Part shown: positions 8,703 to 17,747 of the stretch, piece by piece
How the letters are laid out: each line of letters opens with the position of its first letter
How positions within the stretch are numbered: the stretch's first letter is position 1
Assembly (NCBI GenBank): GCA_003209955.1
Contig: QCOD01000010.1
Location: 1-38,762, forward strand
Reading direction: 5' to 3'
DNA length: 38,762 nucleotides
Source: OCS116 cluster bacterium AG-430-B22
GTDB lineage: Bacteria > Pseudomonadota > Alphaproteobacteria > MED-G09
Made by a program: the position numbers and the translations under genes
The notes under the pieces: generated by a model
What the model was told of the DNA's origin: nothing
Database searches by the model: none
The model's input: the letters and a program-made list of their open reading frames with translations, nothing else

Positions 8703-9656
8703 ATGGTTAGTTATTTAGATTTTGAGAAATCTTTATCTGAAATTGAAGGAAAAATTCGTGAATTAAATGAAATCAGGCTGAGCTCAGATAATAATATTTC
8801 AATGGATGATATATCCAAGCTTGAAAAGAGATCCCAAGATTGGCTTGAAGAAAAATATTCTAATTTAACAACTTGGGAGAAGACACAAGTTGCTCGACAT
8901 CCAAATAGACCTCATTTTTCAAATTATGCAGAAGTCATGCTTGATAATTTTGTTATTCTTTCTGGAGATAGGCTATTTGGGGAAGATAAAGCTATAATTG
9001 GCGGTTTAGGAAAAATTGATAACTATTCTGTTATGCTTATTGGGCATGAAAAAGGAAATGATACCGAAACAAGGCTAAAGCATAATTTTGGAATGGCTCA
9101 TCCAGAAGGATATAGAAAATCAATTAGATTAATGCGGTTAGCTGAACAATTTAATATTCCTGTAATTACTTTTGTTGATACGCCCGGTGCTTACCCAGGT
9201 ATTGGTGCTGAAGAGAGAGGTCAATCAGAAGCTATTGCGCGTTCAACAGATTGTACACTTTCTTTAAAAGTCCCTGTAATATCAATTATTATTGGTGAAG
9301 GTGGGTCTGGTGGTGCTATCGCTTTAGCAGCTGCAAATAAAGTTTTTATGCTTGAACATTCTATATACACTGTTGCATCTCCTGAGGCCTCGGCATCAAT
9401 ATTATGGAGAAGCCCAGAAAGAGCAAAAGATGCAGCAGAGTCTATGAAAATTACTGCAAAAGATTTGTTGAAATTGGGTATTATTGATAAAATAATAGAT
9501 GAGCCTTTAGGTGGAGCACATCGTGAATCTATTCAAATGATATCTCAAGTTAAATCACATTTAAAAGATACGCTAGCCGAATTAAATCAACTAACTGAAG
9601 TAGAATTAATTCAAAGAAGAAGAGATAAATTTTTAAAAATTGGTCATAACTTATAA
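8703..9656 (+). CDS. accA: Acetyl-CoA carboxylase carboxyltransferase alpha subunit
   Basis: Carboxyltransferase alpha subunit that, with AccD, moves the carboxyl group from biotin-AccB to acetyl-CoA to make malonyl-CoA for fatty-acid synthesis. The 317 residues match the family length. Characteristic segments are the N-terminal coiled region, ARHPNRPHFSNY, GHEKGNDTETRLKHNFGMAHPE-type sequence, FVDTPGAYPGIGAEERGQSE, and GEGGSGGAIALA with SPEASASILWR. The ATG at 8703 has a modest AGGT upstream. It follows xerD by 48 nt. Its TAA abuts the convergent secA stop with no base between. Confidence 0.95.
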   Translation: MVSYLDFEKSLSEIEGKIRELNEIRLSSDNNISMDDISKLEKRSQDWLEEKYSNLTTWEKTQVARHPNRPHFSNYAEVMLDNFVILSGDRLFGEDKAIIGGLGKIDNYSVMLIGHEKGNDTETRLKHNFGMAHPEGYRKSIRLMRLAEQFNIPVITFVDTPGAYPGIGAEERGQSEAIARSTDCTLSLKVPVISIIIGEGGSGGAIALAAANKVFMLEHSIYTVASPEASASILWRSPERAKDAAESMKITAKDLLKLGIIDKIIDEPLGGAHRESIQMISQVKSHLKDTLAELNQLTEVELIQRRRDKFLKIGHNL

Positions 9657-12314
9657 CTACCTACCATGACAATGCTTGTATTTTTTTCCTGACCCACATG
9701 GGCAAAGATCATTCCTTCCAACTTTACCCCATGTAGAGGGATCATTTGGATCAATTGGTTGATTATTTTTTCTTATTGTCACAGTTTTGTTAACCTTTCT
9801 TTCATCAATATTCCCTGGTTTTTGCTCTTTTAAAGCTTTTTGATTAATAGTGTTTTCCTTATTTATTTTGTTAAGGCCTTCATTCGACGCCATTCTAATA
9901 TGAAATAATATTCTAGTAACATCTTCTCGAAAGTTATCTAATAGCTCTTCAAATAAAGAAAAAGATTCTGATTTATACTCACTCAAAGGGTCTCTTTGTC
10001 CATACCCCCTTAAACCAACAATTTGCCTAAGATTTTCAAGCTGTCCTAGATGGTCTTTCCAATTTTGATCAATAGATTGTAGTACGATAGTTTTTTCAAG
10101 ATTTTTGATTAAATCTTTTCCAAATTCACTAGATTTTTTATCATATTCATCTTCTATTTCTTGTGAGATTTTTTCCCTAATATACTCTGAATCAACACCA
10201 TCTTCTTCTATCCAATTTTTAATTGGTAATTTTACTGTGAAAATTCTGTTTATATCTTTTTCAAGTTTATCACCATCCCAATCGTCAACAAAAGTTTTTT
10301 CAGGTATTGAATAATTTAAGAGGTTAAAAAGTACTTCTTGACGCATATCTTTTACAGTTTCTGTAAGATCTTCCTGCTCTAAAATCTCCAACCTTTGATC
10401 AAAAATTACTTTTCTTTGATCATTCATAACATTATCAAATTTTAATAGATTTTTTCTGATATCAAAATTTCTTGATTCAACCTTTTTCTGTGCTCTTTCA
10501 AGTGCAGTATTTATCCATGGATGAACAATTGCTTCGCCATCATCTAAGCCTAGTCTTTGAAGTATATTATCAAGTCTATCTGATCCAAATATTCTCATTA
10601 AGTCATCCTCTAGACTTAGATAGAATTTAGATTCACCAGGATCACCTTGTCTTCCAGATCTTCCCCTTAATTGATTATCTATCCTTCTGCTCTCGTGTCT
10701 TTCTGTTCCAATAACAAAAAGACCTCCAGAATCAATGACTTGTTTTTTTAAATCTAATTGATCATTGGTAAGTTGAGTTGTATCTTCTATATTCCCTCCT
10801 AGTTGAATATCAGTACCTCTTCCTGCCATATTTGTAGCAATTGTTACAGCACCTGGTTTGCCTGCTTGTGCGATAATATCTGCTTCTTTTTCATGATATC
10901 GAGCATTCAAAACATTGTGGTTAATTTTTTTAGATTTTAATAGTTTTGATAAAATTTCGGATTTTTCAATGCTGACAGTACCTACTAGAACTGGTTGATT
11001 GCGACTATTGCATTCAATAACATTATTTATTATGGCTTCATATTTTTCTTCTGAAGTTCGATAAATTTCATCATCAGAGTCAACTCTTGTTATAGGCATA
11101 TTTGTTGGAACCGATATTACTCCCAAGCCATATATATCCATGAACTCCTCTGCTTCTGTTAAAGCAGTTCCAGTCATACCAGATAATTTATTATATAAAC
11201 GGAAGTAGTTCTGAAAGGTTATTGAAGCTAAAGTCTGATTCTCAGGTTGGATAGTTACTTTTTCTTTTGCTTCTAATGCTTGATGAAGACCATCAGAAAA
11301 TCTTCGTCCTTCCATCATACGGCCAGTGAATTCGTCTATTATTATTACTTGGTTATCTTTTACTAGATAGTCTGTATCTTTGTGAAAGAGCTTATGAGCC
11401 TTTAATGCTTGGTTGATATGATGAACAAGAGATACATTTTCAATATCATAAATAGATGCTTTTTCATTAATAAAGCCCTCTTTAATAAGAATTTTGTCTA
11501 AAGATTCATTTCCGCTTTCGGTCAAATTTATTGATTTAGATTTTTCATCAATATCAATATCTTTATCTTCAATTTTAGGGATTAATTTATCGATTTTAAC
11601 ATATAGATCAGATTTATCTTCAATCATTCCAGATATTATTAAAGGTGTTCTAGCTTCATCAATCAATATTGAGTCAACCTCATCTACGATTGCAAAATTT
11701 CGTTTTTTTTGAAACATTTGATCAGTAGAATGTTTCATATTATCTCTTAAATAATCAAAACCAAATTCATTATTTGTTCCATAAGTTATATCAGCACTAT
11801 ATGCTTCTTGTTTTTCCTCATCATTTTGACCTGAATAAATCACACCAACTTTAAGGCCAAGAAACTTGAAAATTTCTCCCATCCATTCAGAGTCTCTTTT
11901 AGCAAGATAATCATTTACCGTAACTATATGAACACCGTTACCTGTTAAAGAATTTAAATAAGCTGGTAGAGTTGAGACCAAAGTTTTACCTTCACCTGTT
12001 TTCATCTCAGTTATTTTTCCATCATTAAGTATTAACCCGCCAATTATCTGAACATCAAAATGTCTTTGTCCAAGCGTTCTTTTACTTGCTTCTCTTACTA
12101 CAGCAAAAGCATCATTCAGGATTTCATCTAAAGAAGTGTCATTTTTTAACTTTTCTTTAAAAAAATTAGTTTTATTTACTAACTCTTGATCAGTAAGTTT
12201 TTCATAAACAGTTTCAAGAGCATTGATTTCTTCTAAGCGTTTTTTAAATTTTCTTAAATTACGATCATTACTTGATCCAAATATTTTATTTAGAAATCTG
12301 TTCAAACTAGCCAT
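9657..12314 (-). CDS. secA: Preprotein translocase ATPase SecA
   Basis: Motor ATPase that pushes unfolded preproteins through SecYEG. The 885-residue length is normal. Walker A is MKTGEGKTL near residue 106. The helicase-like motifs [37 protein letters not shown] and [11 protein letters not shown] are all present. The C-terminus has the zinc and SecB-binding motif [13 protein letters not shown], and the scaffold and wing regions lie between. The gene diverges from argJ. The parvulin-type isomerase often found between secA and argJ in alphaproteobacteria is absent here. It converges on accA with zero spacing. Confidence 0.97.
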   Translation of the reverse strand: MASLNRFLNKIFGSSNDRNLRKFKKRLEEINALETVYEKLTDQELVNKTNFFKEKLKNDTSLDEILNDAFAVVREASKRTLGQRHFDVQIIGGLILNDGKITEMKTGEGKTLVSTLPAYLNSLTGNGVHIVTVNDYLAKRDSEWMGEIFKFLGLKVGVIYSGQNDEEKQEAYSADITYGTNNEFGFDYLRDNMKHSTDQMFQKKRNFAIVDEVDSILIDEARTPLIISGMIEDKSDLYVKIDKLIPKIEDKDIDIDEKSKSINLTESGNESLDKILIKEGFINEKASIYDIENVSLVHHINQALKAHKLFHKDTDYLVKDNQVIIIDEFTGRMMEGRRFSDGLHQALEAKEKVTIQPENQTLASITFQNYFRLYNKLSGMTGTALTEAEEFMDIYGLGVISVPTNMPITRVDSDDEIYRTSEEKYEAIINNVIECNSRNQPVLVGTVSIEKSEILSKLLKSKKINHNVLNARYHEKEADIIAQAGKPGAVTIATNMAGRGTDIQLGGNIEDTTQLTNDQLDLKKQVIDSGGLFVIGTERHESRRIDNQLRGRSGRQGDPGESKFYLSLEDDLMRIFGSDRLDNILQRLGLDDGEAIVHPWINTALERAQKKVESRNFDIRKNLLKFDNVMNDQRKVIFDQRLEILEQEDLTETVKDMRQEVLFNLLNYSIPEKTFVDDWDGDKLEKDINRIFTVKLPIKNWIEEDGVDSEYIREKISQEIEDEYDKKSSEFGKDLIKNLEKTIVLQSIDQNWKDHLGQLENLRQIVGLRGYGQRDPLSEYKSESFSLFEELLDNFREDVTRILFHIRMASNEGLNKINKENTINQKALKEQKPGNIDERKVNKTVTIRKNNQPIDPNDPSTWGKVGRNDLCPCGSGKKYKHCHGR

Positions 12315-12400
12315 ATTCTTACATTACTCTCTTATAAAACTATTATTCATTTAGGAATTCAATTCATGATTGTCAACTAAACAAAAAAATCATGTTTATC

Positions 12401-12406
12401 TATAAT
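12401..12406 (+). promoter_or_regulatory. Candidate -10 box for argJ
   Basis: A consensus TATAAT lies about 50 nt before the argJ ATG in the 141-nt secA/argJ divergent gap. No good -35 is seen at 17 nt. A (TTTAG)2TTTA tandem follows directly, and GTTTAGTT there is the reverse complement of AACTAAAC about 30 nt upstream, so a hairpin or operator is possible. Tentative. Confidence 0.3.
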
Positions 12407-12455
12407 TTAGTTTAGTTTATTAAATCATTAATTAGTATTTATTATAAGGTTAAAA

Positions 12456-13697
12456 ATGAAATTAAAAAAATCACCATTGGCGCCTAAAAAGTTTCCAACT
12501 TTACCTTCTGTAAAAGGTATAAATATTGGTACTTCTGTATCGAATTCTAAATACAAAAGAAGACAGGACATTTTAACCATTACATTTGATAGTCCTGCAT
12601 CTGTTGCAGGTGTGTTTACATTATCACAAATGCCTGCTGCACCAGTTCAATTTTGTAAAAAAAATATAGTAAATGGATATGCAAATGGCCTAGTTGTAAA
12701 TGCAGGAATAGCAAATAGTTTTACAGGTAAAAAAGGAATAGAAAATAATAGATTGATTGCTAGTTACTTCTCTAAGTTAATAAACTCTAGACAAAAAGAT
12801 GTTTATATTTGCTCTACTGGAGTTATTGGAGAACAACTTCCAGTTGCCAAAATAAAAAAGGCTTTAAAGAATTCTTTTCTCGGAAGAAAGAAAGATTTTA
12901 AAAGTGCAGCAAAAGCTATTATGACAACTGATACATTTCCTAAAGCAAGTGGAAAAACTATTAAAATAGGTGATGAAGAAATCACTATTGTTGGAATATC
13001 AAAGGGATCAGGAATGATAGCACCAAATATGGCAACTATGCTTGCCTTTATTTTTACTGATGCACTTATAGAGCCAAAACTCTTTCAAGCGCTTTTAAAC
13101 TTGGGTGTAAGAGATAGTTTTAATTCAATTAGTGTTGATAGTGATACATCAACTAATGATACAGTTTTGGGTTTTGCTACTGGAAAAGCAATGGTTGGTA
13201 AGAATGTTAAACCTATGAATAATATTGGCGATAAACGACTTGCTAAATTTAGAGAAGCTCTAGAAGATGTTATGAAGGACCTCGCTATTCAGATTGTTAA
13301 AGATGGAGAGGGAGCCACAAAGTTAATTCAAATTAATGTTAATAATGCAAGTAGTATATCATCAGCTAAGAAAGTAGCTATCTCTATTGCGAATTCACCA
13401 CTTATTAAAACAGCTATTGCAGGCTCGGATCCAAATTGGGGAAGAATAATAATGGCTATTGGAAAAACTAAAGAAAATTTTTCCCATGAAAATTTACAAA
13501 TAAAAATTGGCAATAATATTGTTGTTAAAAATGGTGAATTAGCCAAAAGATATTCTGAGAGAAAAACAAAAAAATATATGAAAAATGAAAGAATATTAAT
13601 AGATGTTGATTTAGGAATAGGGACTGGCTCTTCTTCTTTTTGGACATGCGACCTTACTGAAGAATATGTGAGAATAAATACTGATTATAGGTCTTAA
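12456..13697 (+). CDS. argJ: Bifunctional ornithine acetyltransferase / N-acetylglutamate synthase
   Basis: Arginine-pathway enzyme that transfers acetyl from N-acetylornithine to glutamate, closing the acetyl cycle. Some members also use acetyl-CoA. The 413-residue precursor self-cleaves between A193 and T194 in KGSGMIAPNMATMLAF, exposing the nucleophilic threonine of the beta chain. STGVIG near 120 supplies the oxyanion region, and AGSDPNWGRI is conserved late in the sequence. Whether this one is mono- or bifunctional cannot be told from sequence. It diverges from secA, and its stop immediately precedes the mutT ATG, so the two are likely co-transcribed. Confidence 0.95.
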   Translation: MKLKKSPLAPKKFPTLPSVKGINIGTSVSNSKYKRRQDILTITFDSPASVAGVFTLSQMPAAPVQFCKKNIVNGYANGLVVNAGIANSFTGKKGIENNRLIASYFSKLINSRQKDVYICSTGVIGEQLPVAKIKKALKNSFLGRKKDFKSAAKAIMTTDTFPKASGKTIKIGDEEITIVGISKGSGMIAPNMATMLAFIFTDALIEPKLFQALLNLGVRDSFNSISVDSDTSTNDTVLGFATGKAMVGKNVKPMNNIGDKRLAKFREALEDVMKDLAIQIVKDGEGATKLIQINVNNASSISSAKKVAISIANSPLIKTAIAGSDPNWGRIIMAIGKTKENFSHENLQIKIGNNIVVKNGELAKRYSERKTKKYMKNERILIDVDLGIGTGSSSFWTCDLTEEYVRINTDYRS

Positions 13698-14111
13698 ATG
13701 TCAGAAAATGATTTAACAATTGTATCCGCTCTTGTTTTAGCAGACCAGGATGGAAGAGTTCTGATCTGTGAAAGGCCCAAAGGTAAGTTTATGGAAGGTT
13801 TTTGGGAATTTCCTGGAGGAAAGCTTGAGAAAAATGAAACACCTGAAAACTGTTTAATTAGAGAAATTAAGGAAGAAATTGGAGTTAATCTAGAGAATTT
13901 TTGTTTTTCTCCATTAACTTTTTCTCTCAACAAATATGAAAATTTCAATATTTTGCTGCTTTTATATATTTGCCAAGAGTATGTAGGTGTAGTCTCACCA
14001 AACGAAAATCAAAATATGAAATGGCTATATGTTAAGGATTTATATGATTGCAATCTTTTGCCAGCCGATCGTGAATTAATTCCTTATATAAGAGATTCAG
14101 TAAATAATTGA
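13698..14111 (+). CDS. mutT: MutT-type Nudix hydrolase
   Basis: Nudix hydrolase of 137 residues, likely 8-oxo-dGTP diphosphatase, which cleans oxidised nucleotides from the pool. The full Nudix box is present at about 38-60: GGKLEKNETPENCLIREIKE followed by EIGV, matching GX5EX7REUXEEXGU. The N-terminus VSALVLADQDGRVLICERPKGKFMEGFWEFPGG is typical of MutT. The ATG starts directly after the argJ stop, a pairing repeated across alphaproteobacteria. 8-oxo-dGTP specificity is inferred from similarity and context. Confidence 0.88.
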   Translation: MSENDLTIVSALVLADQDGRVLICERPKGKFMEGFWEFPGGKLEKNETPENCLIREIKEEIGVNLENFCFSPLTFSLNKYENFNILLLLYICQEYVGVVSPNENQNMKWLYVKDLYDCNLLPADRELIPYIRDSVNN

Positions 14112-14164
14112 TTAATATTATTATTTATTTCAATTTTTTTTATTATTTATTAGGATAGTCTTTG

Positions 14165-15214
14165 ATGTACAACTTATTTAAAGCTTTCTTATTTCTTTTT
14201 GATCCTGAGGTAATTCATAGATTAACAATTTTATTTTTAAAGTTTATTCCATTAAATAAAGCTTTTATTCCCAAAGAATTAAATACAAAAATCTTTGGTA
14301 TGAATTTTTCAAGCCCTATAGGCCTTGCTGCAGGATTTGATAAAAATGCTGAGGTTTATAGTAAAATGTTTAATCTTGGTTTTGGTTTTATTGAAGTTGG
14401 CACTGTTACACCTAAGCCTCAGGAGGGTAACCCAAGGCCCAGGATTCATAGAATTAAGAAAGAAAAAGCAATAATTAATAGCCTTGGCTTCAATAGTATT
14501 GGTTTTGAAAAGGTAAAAGTTAATCTATTGAATAAAAAAACTGAAGGTATTATTGGCGTTAATATAGGTGCGAATAAAGATAGTAAAATTTTTATAGATG
14601 ATTATATTTCTGGGATAAAATTTTTTTCAAATCATGTTTCATATATAACTATCAATATTTCTTCGCCAAATACACCTGGTTTAAGAGAATTACATATAGA
14701 AAAAAATTTGAAAGATTTGCTAGAAAAAATTAAAAATCTAAAAACAAATAACGAAGTAGCAGAAGTTCCTCTATTAATAAAAATATCACCAGATGTAAAT
14801 GATGATGATCTTAGTATTATGTGTGATATATTTTTAGAATTTAATGTCGATGGAATTATAATATCCAATACCACTATTGAAAGGCCTTTTAAGGGTTTTG
14901 GTACAAATTTGAATGGAGGTTTATCGGGAGAATTATTGTACCAAATCTCTACTAATCAATTAAAGAAAGTATATGAGTATACGAAAGGACAAATTCCTTT
15001 AATCGGGGTTGGCGGTATTAGCTCTGCTAAGGATGCTTATAATAAAATAAGAAATGGCGCTAGTTTAGTTCAGTTATACACTGGGATAGTTTATCATGGA
15101 CCAGGCCTCATTAAAAAAATGAATAGTGAAATAAGTACCCTTTTAAAAAATGACGGTTTTGATAGTATAAGTGATGCTGTAGGAGTAGATGCGGAGATAA
15201 AAAATGGGACTTAA
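14165..15214 (+). CDS. pyrD: Quinone-dependent dihydroorotate dehydrogenase
   Basis: Class 2 membrane-associated flavoenzyme oxidising dihydroorotate to orotate with quinone, step four of pyrimidine synthesis. The protein has 349 residues. An N-terminal amphipathic region (MYNLFKAFLFLFDPEVIHRL) would contact the membrane and quinone. FMN and substrate motifs are PIGLAAGFDKNAE, GFIEVGTVTPKPQ, NRxGFNS-type NSLGFNSIG, NISSPNTPGLR with the catalytic Ser, and GVGGISSAKDAY. An in-frame TTG sits one codon earlier; the ATG at 14165 with AGGA upstream is preferred. Its 3' end overlaps the next gene by 11 nt. Confidence 0.95.
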   Translation: MYNLFKAFLFLFDPEVIHRLTILFLKFIPLNKAFIPKELNTKIFGMNFSSPIGLAAGFDKNAEVYSKMFNLGFGFIEVGTVTPKPQEGNPRPRIHRIKKEKAIINSLGFNSIGFEKVKVNLLNKKTEGIIGVNIGANKDSKIFIDDYISGIKFFSNHVSYITINISSPNTPGLRELHIEKNLKDLLEKIKNLKTNNEVAEVPLLIKISPDVNDDDLSIMCDIFLEFNVDGIIISNTTIERPFKGFGTNLNGGLSGELLYQISTNQLKKVYEYTKGQIPLIGVGGISSAKDAYNKIRNGASLVQLYTGIVYHGPGLIKKMNSEISTLLKNDGFDSISDAVGVDAEIKNGT

Positions 15215-15554
15215 AATTCTTCACAATCCAAGATGTTCAAAATCAAGACAAACTCTAGCCATATTAAGTGAAAATGGAATTGATGTTGATATTATTGAAT
15301 ATCTTAAAGATGTACCAAGTAAGGAAACTCTGAAACAAATAATTAATATTTTAGGCATTAAACCAAGAGATCTTTTAAGAAAAGGGGAAGGTGTTTATAA
15401 AGAAAACAATCTAAGAAGAGAAGGTTTGACAGACGATGATCTCATTCAATTCATGATAGATAACCCAATTTTAATAGAAAGACCGATTGTATATGATGCC
15501 AATAGGGCAGTAATTGGCCGGCCTCCAGACAATGTATTAAAATTGATAAAATGA
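15204..15554 (+). CDS. ArsC/YfgD family thioredoxin-fold reductase
   Basis: Protein of 116 residues in the ArsC (glutaredoxin-coupled arsenate reductase) family. Cys11 lies in NPRCSKSRQT, and the conserved RPIVYDANRAVIGRPPDNVL segment near the C-terminus supplies the anion-binding arginines. The resemblance to the YfgD/Spx branch means arsenate reduction is possible but not certain; no arsenite pump or ArsR is nearby. The ATG lies inside pyrD's 3' end, and the stop overlaps the TetR gene by ATGA, indicating a coupled pyrD-arsC-tetR-qor transcript. Confidence 0.85.
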   Translation: MGLKILHNPRCSKSRQTLAILSENGIDVDIIEYLKDVPSKETLKQIINILGIKPRDLLRKGEGVYKENNLRREGLTDDDLIQFMIDNPILIERPIVYDANRAVIGRPPDNVLKLIK

Positions 15555-16162
15555 ATACAAAAGATAAAAAATTAAGTAAAAGAGAAAAAAATAAAGAAAA
15601 TAATAGATCAATTATTATCAAGGCGGGTATTCATACTTTTTTAAAAAAAGGAATCAGCCAAGCTACTGTTAGAGATATTATAAGAAATACAGACCTTGCT
15701 TCTGGTACCTTTTATAATTATTTCAAATCTAAGGAAGAAGTTTTAATTGCTGCTTTAGATGAATCAGCTATTGAAATTGGTCAAGAATTAAGATCTCGAA
15801 GAAAAAATGCAAAAAATCTAGAAGAATTTATTTATTCTCAGATCAATCCCTTTTTTGAATTTGCTAGGGACCATTCTGAACTCTTTATGATTATGAGTAG
15901 CAATTTAAATGATGTTAAAGCATTTTCCGTTGAAACACCGATGATGACATTAGAGTTAGAGTCTTTAAAAGAAGATATTATTATTGGAATAAATGAAGGA
16001 ATACTTCCTGATGTTGATCCAGATTATTTTTGCTCTGTTATACAATCTGTTTCCGAAGGTATAGCTTTTACCTTTGTTAAAGGAGGAATGTCAGACGAAG
16101 ATATTAGTGCTGCTGTTAAATTTTGTACCAATTTTATCGTAAATGGAATTAAGGCAGTATAA
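15551..16162 (+). CDS. TetR family transcriptional regulator
   Basis: One-component regulator of 203 residues. The N-terminal helix-turn-helix lies at ~20-65 (KAGIHTFLKKGISQATVRDI, then SGTFYNYFKSKEEVLIAAL). The C-terminal ~130 residues form the helical ligand and dimer domain. It overlaps the arsC-like gene by 4 nt (ATGA), and the quinone oxidoreductase starts one base after its stop. It probably controls this operon or a nearby gene in response to an electrophile or quinone-like ligand, but the ligand is inference. No obvious palindromic operator was found directly upstream because the gene sits inside the operon. Confidence 0.88.
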   Translation: MNTKDKKLSKREKNKENNRSIIIKAGIHTFLKKGISQATVRDIIRNTDLASGTFYNYFKSKEEVLIAALDESAIEIGQELRSRRKNAKNLEEFIYSQINPFFEFARDHSELFMIMSSNLNDVKAFSVETPMMTLELESLKEDIIIGINEGILPDVDPDYFCSVIQSVSEGIAFTFVKGGMSDEDISAAVKFCTNFIVNGIKAV

Positions 16163-16163
16163 A

Positions 16164-17138
16164 ATGTTTAAAGCTGCAATTGTAAACTCTCTAACTAATG
16201 ATTTATCTTCTATTGAAGTTGTTGAGCTCAAAAGAAAACCACTTAAACATAACGAAGTTCGTATCAAAATAAAGGCTGCGGCTGTTAATTTTCCTGATTT
16301 ATTAATGACTGAAGGTTTATACCAATATAAACCTGAACCACCATTCACTCTTGGCATGGAGTCCTCGGGTATAGTTATTGAGGTTGGAGATGATGTAAAA
16401 TCATTTTCAATTGATGATAATGTTATTGTCGGTGGAAAAACAGGTTCTTTCGCTGAAGAAATTGTTGTGACTGAGGATCTATTGAGATTTAAACCTAATA
16501 CCTTAAATTGGGAACAAGCAGCATCTTTCACTGTTGCTTATCTTACCGCTTATGTTGCTCTTGTTTGTAGAGGAAATATAGAAAGTGGGGAAAGTCTTTT
16601 AGTACATGGAGCTGCAGGTGGTGTTGGCTTAGCAGCTGTTGATCTTGGAATGCACTATGAGGCAAAAGTTATTGCTACATCTGCATCTTCCAGTAAACGT
16701 GAATTTTTATCTTCTTATGGAGCGCATCATGTCTTACCGGATAGTGGATTCAAGGATAAAGTTAAAGAGCTTACTCCTAATAACGGTGCAGATATTATTT
16801 ATGACCCTGTCGGAGGAGATGTATTTGATGAGTCTGTTCGATGCATTGCTTGGAATGGTCGTTTATTGGTCATTGGGTTTACTTCTGGACGAATTCCAAC
16901 CATTGGCGCGAACATGCCTCTCATAAAGGGTTTCTCTGTCGTTGGGGTAAGAGGCGGTGAATATGGAAGAAGAGATCCAGAAATGGGAAAGAAAAATCTA
17001 GAAGCAATCGATAACTTAGCTTCTGAAGGAAAGTTAAATCCTCATATACATAAAACATATTCTCTTGAAAACACGATTGATGCCTTAAATGAATTAAGGA
17101 ATAGAACGGTTATAGGGAAAGTTTGCATTAAACCCTAA
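16164..17138 (+). CDS. NADPH:quinone oxidoreductase, zinc-free MDR family
   Basis: Medium-chain dehydrogenase/reductase of 324 residues in the quinone oxidoreductase branch. The N-terminal GroES-like domain carries VNFPDLLMTEGLYQYKPEPP and TLGMESSGIV. The Rossmann domain has LLVHGAAGGVGLAAVDLG for NADPH. The catalytic and structural zinc cysteines of alcohol dehydrogenases are absent. ATG at 16164 is chosen over an upstream in-frame ATG at 16143 because the sequence MFKAAIV is the usual start and lies just after the TetR stop. Natural substrate unknown; the TetR neighbour suggests a regulated detoxification or catabolic reduction. Confidence 0.87.
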   Translation: MFKAAIVNSLTNDLSSIEVVELKRKPLKHNEVRIKIKAAAVNFPDLLMTEGLYQYKPEPPFTLGMESSGIVIEVGDDVKSFSIDDNVIVGGKTGSFAEEIVVTEDLLRFKPNTLNWEQAASFTVAYLTAYVALVCRGNIESGESLLVHGAAGGVGLAAVDLGMHYEAKVIATSASSSKREFLSSYGAHHVLPDSGFKDKVKELTPNNGADIIYDPVGGDVFDESVRCIAWNGRLLVIGFTSGRIPTIGANMPLIKGFSVVGVRGGEYGRRDPEMGKKNLEAIDNLASEGKLNPHIHKTYSLENTIDALNELRNRTVIGKVCIKP

Positions 17139-17173
17139 GCTTATTAGTTAGTATTTTTTTATTGAATAATTAT

Positions 17174-17195
17174 TTGAATAGTGTACATTATTCAA
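17174..17195. promoter_or_regulatory. 22-bp palindrome upstream of umuDC, candidate SOS operator
   Basis: The half TTGAATA is followed by eight bases GTGTACAT and then TATTCAA, the exact reverse complement of the first half. Including the centre, 10 of 11 position pairs are complementary. It lies about 31 nt before the preferred umuD start, overlapping the likely promoter. The direct-repeat GTTC-N7-GTTC box known for alphaproteobacterial LexA was not seen here. Assignment to LexA is inference from the gene it precedes. Confidence 0.5.
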
Positions 17196-17225
17196 AATAA
17201 TCTAATTATTTATAAAAGGAGAGAA

Positions 17226-17747
17226 GTGGCATTGCCAAGAGGAGGAGCAAGAACTGGAGCAGGTAGGCCTAAGGGACAAGGCAAATTTGGAGAAAAAACT
17301 AAACCAATACGTATTCCTATTAGCAAAATCGAAAGTGTTATGAATTTTATTAACAACAGCAATATATCTCTTCCGTTATATAGCAGTAAGGTTCCAGCAG
17401 GGTTTCCTTCTCCTGCTGATGATCATATGGAGGGTAAACTAGACTTAAATACACACCTTGTGAAACACCCTACAGCAACATTTTTTGTAAAAGCATCTGG
17501 CGATTCTATGTTGGGGGCAGGTATACATGATGGAGACATCCTTGTTGTTGATCGTAGTCTTGAGCCACGAAAAGGAAAGGTTGTGATTGCAGCTGTTGAT
17601 GGGCAATTAACAGTGAAACGTCTACAAAAAAAGGGATCAAAAACTTTTCTAGTTCCAGAAAATAAAAAATTTCGTTCGATAGAGTTAAACGAGAATAATG
17701 ATGTGAAGATTTGGGGTGTTGTGACTAATGTCATCCACAAAGTCTAA
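17226..17747 (+). CDS. umuD: UmuD-like self-cleaving polymerase V subunit
   Basis: S24-family autoprotease subunit of translesion polymerase V. Starting at GTG 17226, preceded by a strong AAGGAGAG, the protein has 173 residues. The frame also opens at a GTG at 17181, but that lies inside the operator palindrome. The cleavage site is A58-G59 (VPAGFPSPA). Catalytic S94 (ASGDSM) and K131 (LTVKRL) are present, with site-to-Ser 36 and Ser-to-Lys 37 residues, exactly the E. coli UmuD spacings. An extra basic N-terminal arm of about 30 residues (GGARTGAGRPKGQGKFGE) is absent from E. coli UmuD. The stop overlaps umuC by 20 nt. RecA-triggered cleavage is expected after DNA damage. Confidence 0.92.
   Translation: MALPRGGARTGAGRPKGQGKFGEKTKPIRIPISKIESVMNFINNSNISLPLYSSKVPAGFPSPADDHMEGKLDLNTHLVKHPTATFFVKASGDSMLGAGIHDGDILVVDRSLEPRKGKVVIAAVDGQLTVKRLQKKGSKTFLVPENKKFRSIELNENNDVKIWGVVTNVIHKV

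Noticed and set aside
12315-12455. A missing or degraded parvulin gene between secA and argJ
   Set aside because: The 141-nt gap shows no remnant of the isomerase; absence is simply a variant gene order.
16091-16531. Minus-strand 146-codon frame across tetR and the quinone oxidoreductase
   Set aside because: Antisense to two well supported coding regions and with no domain pattern.
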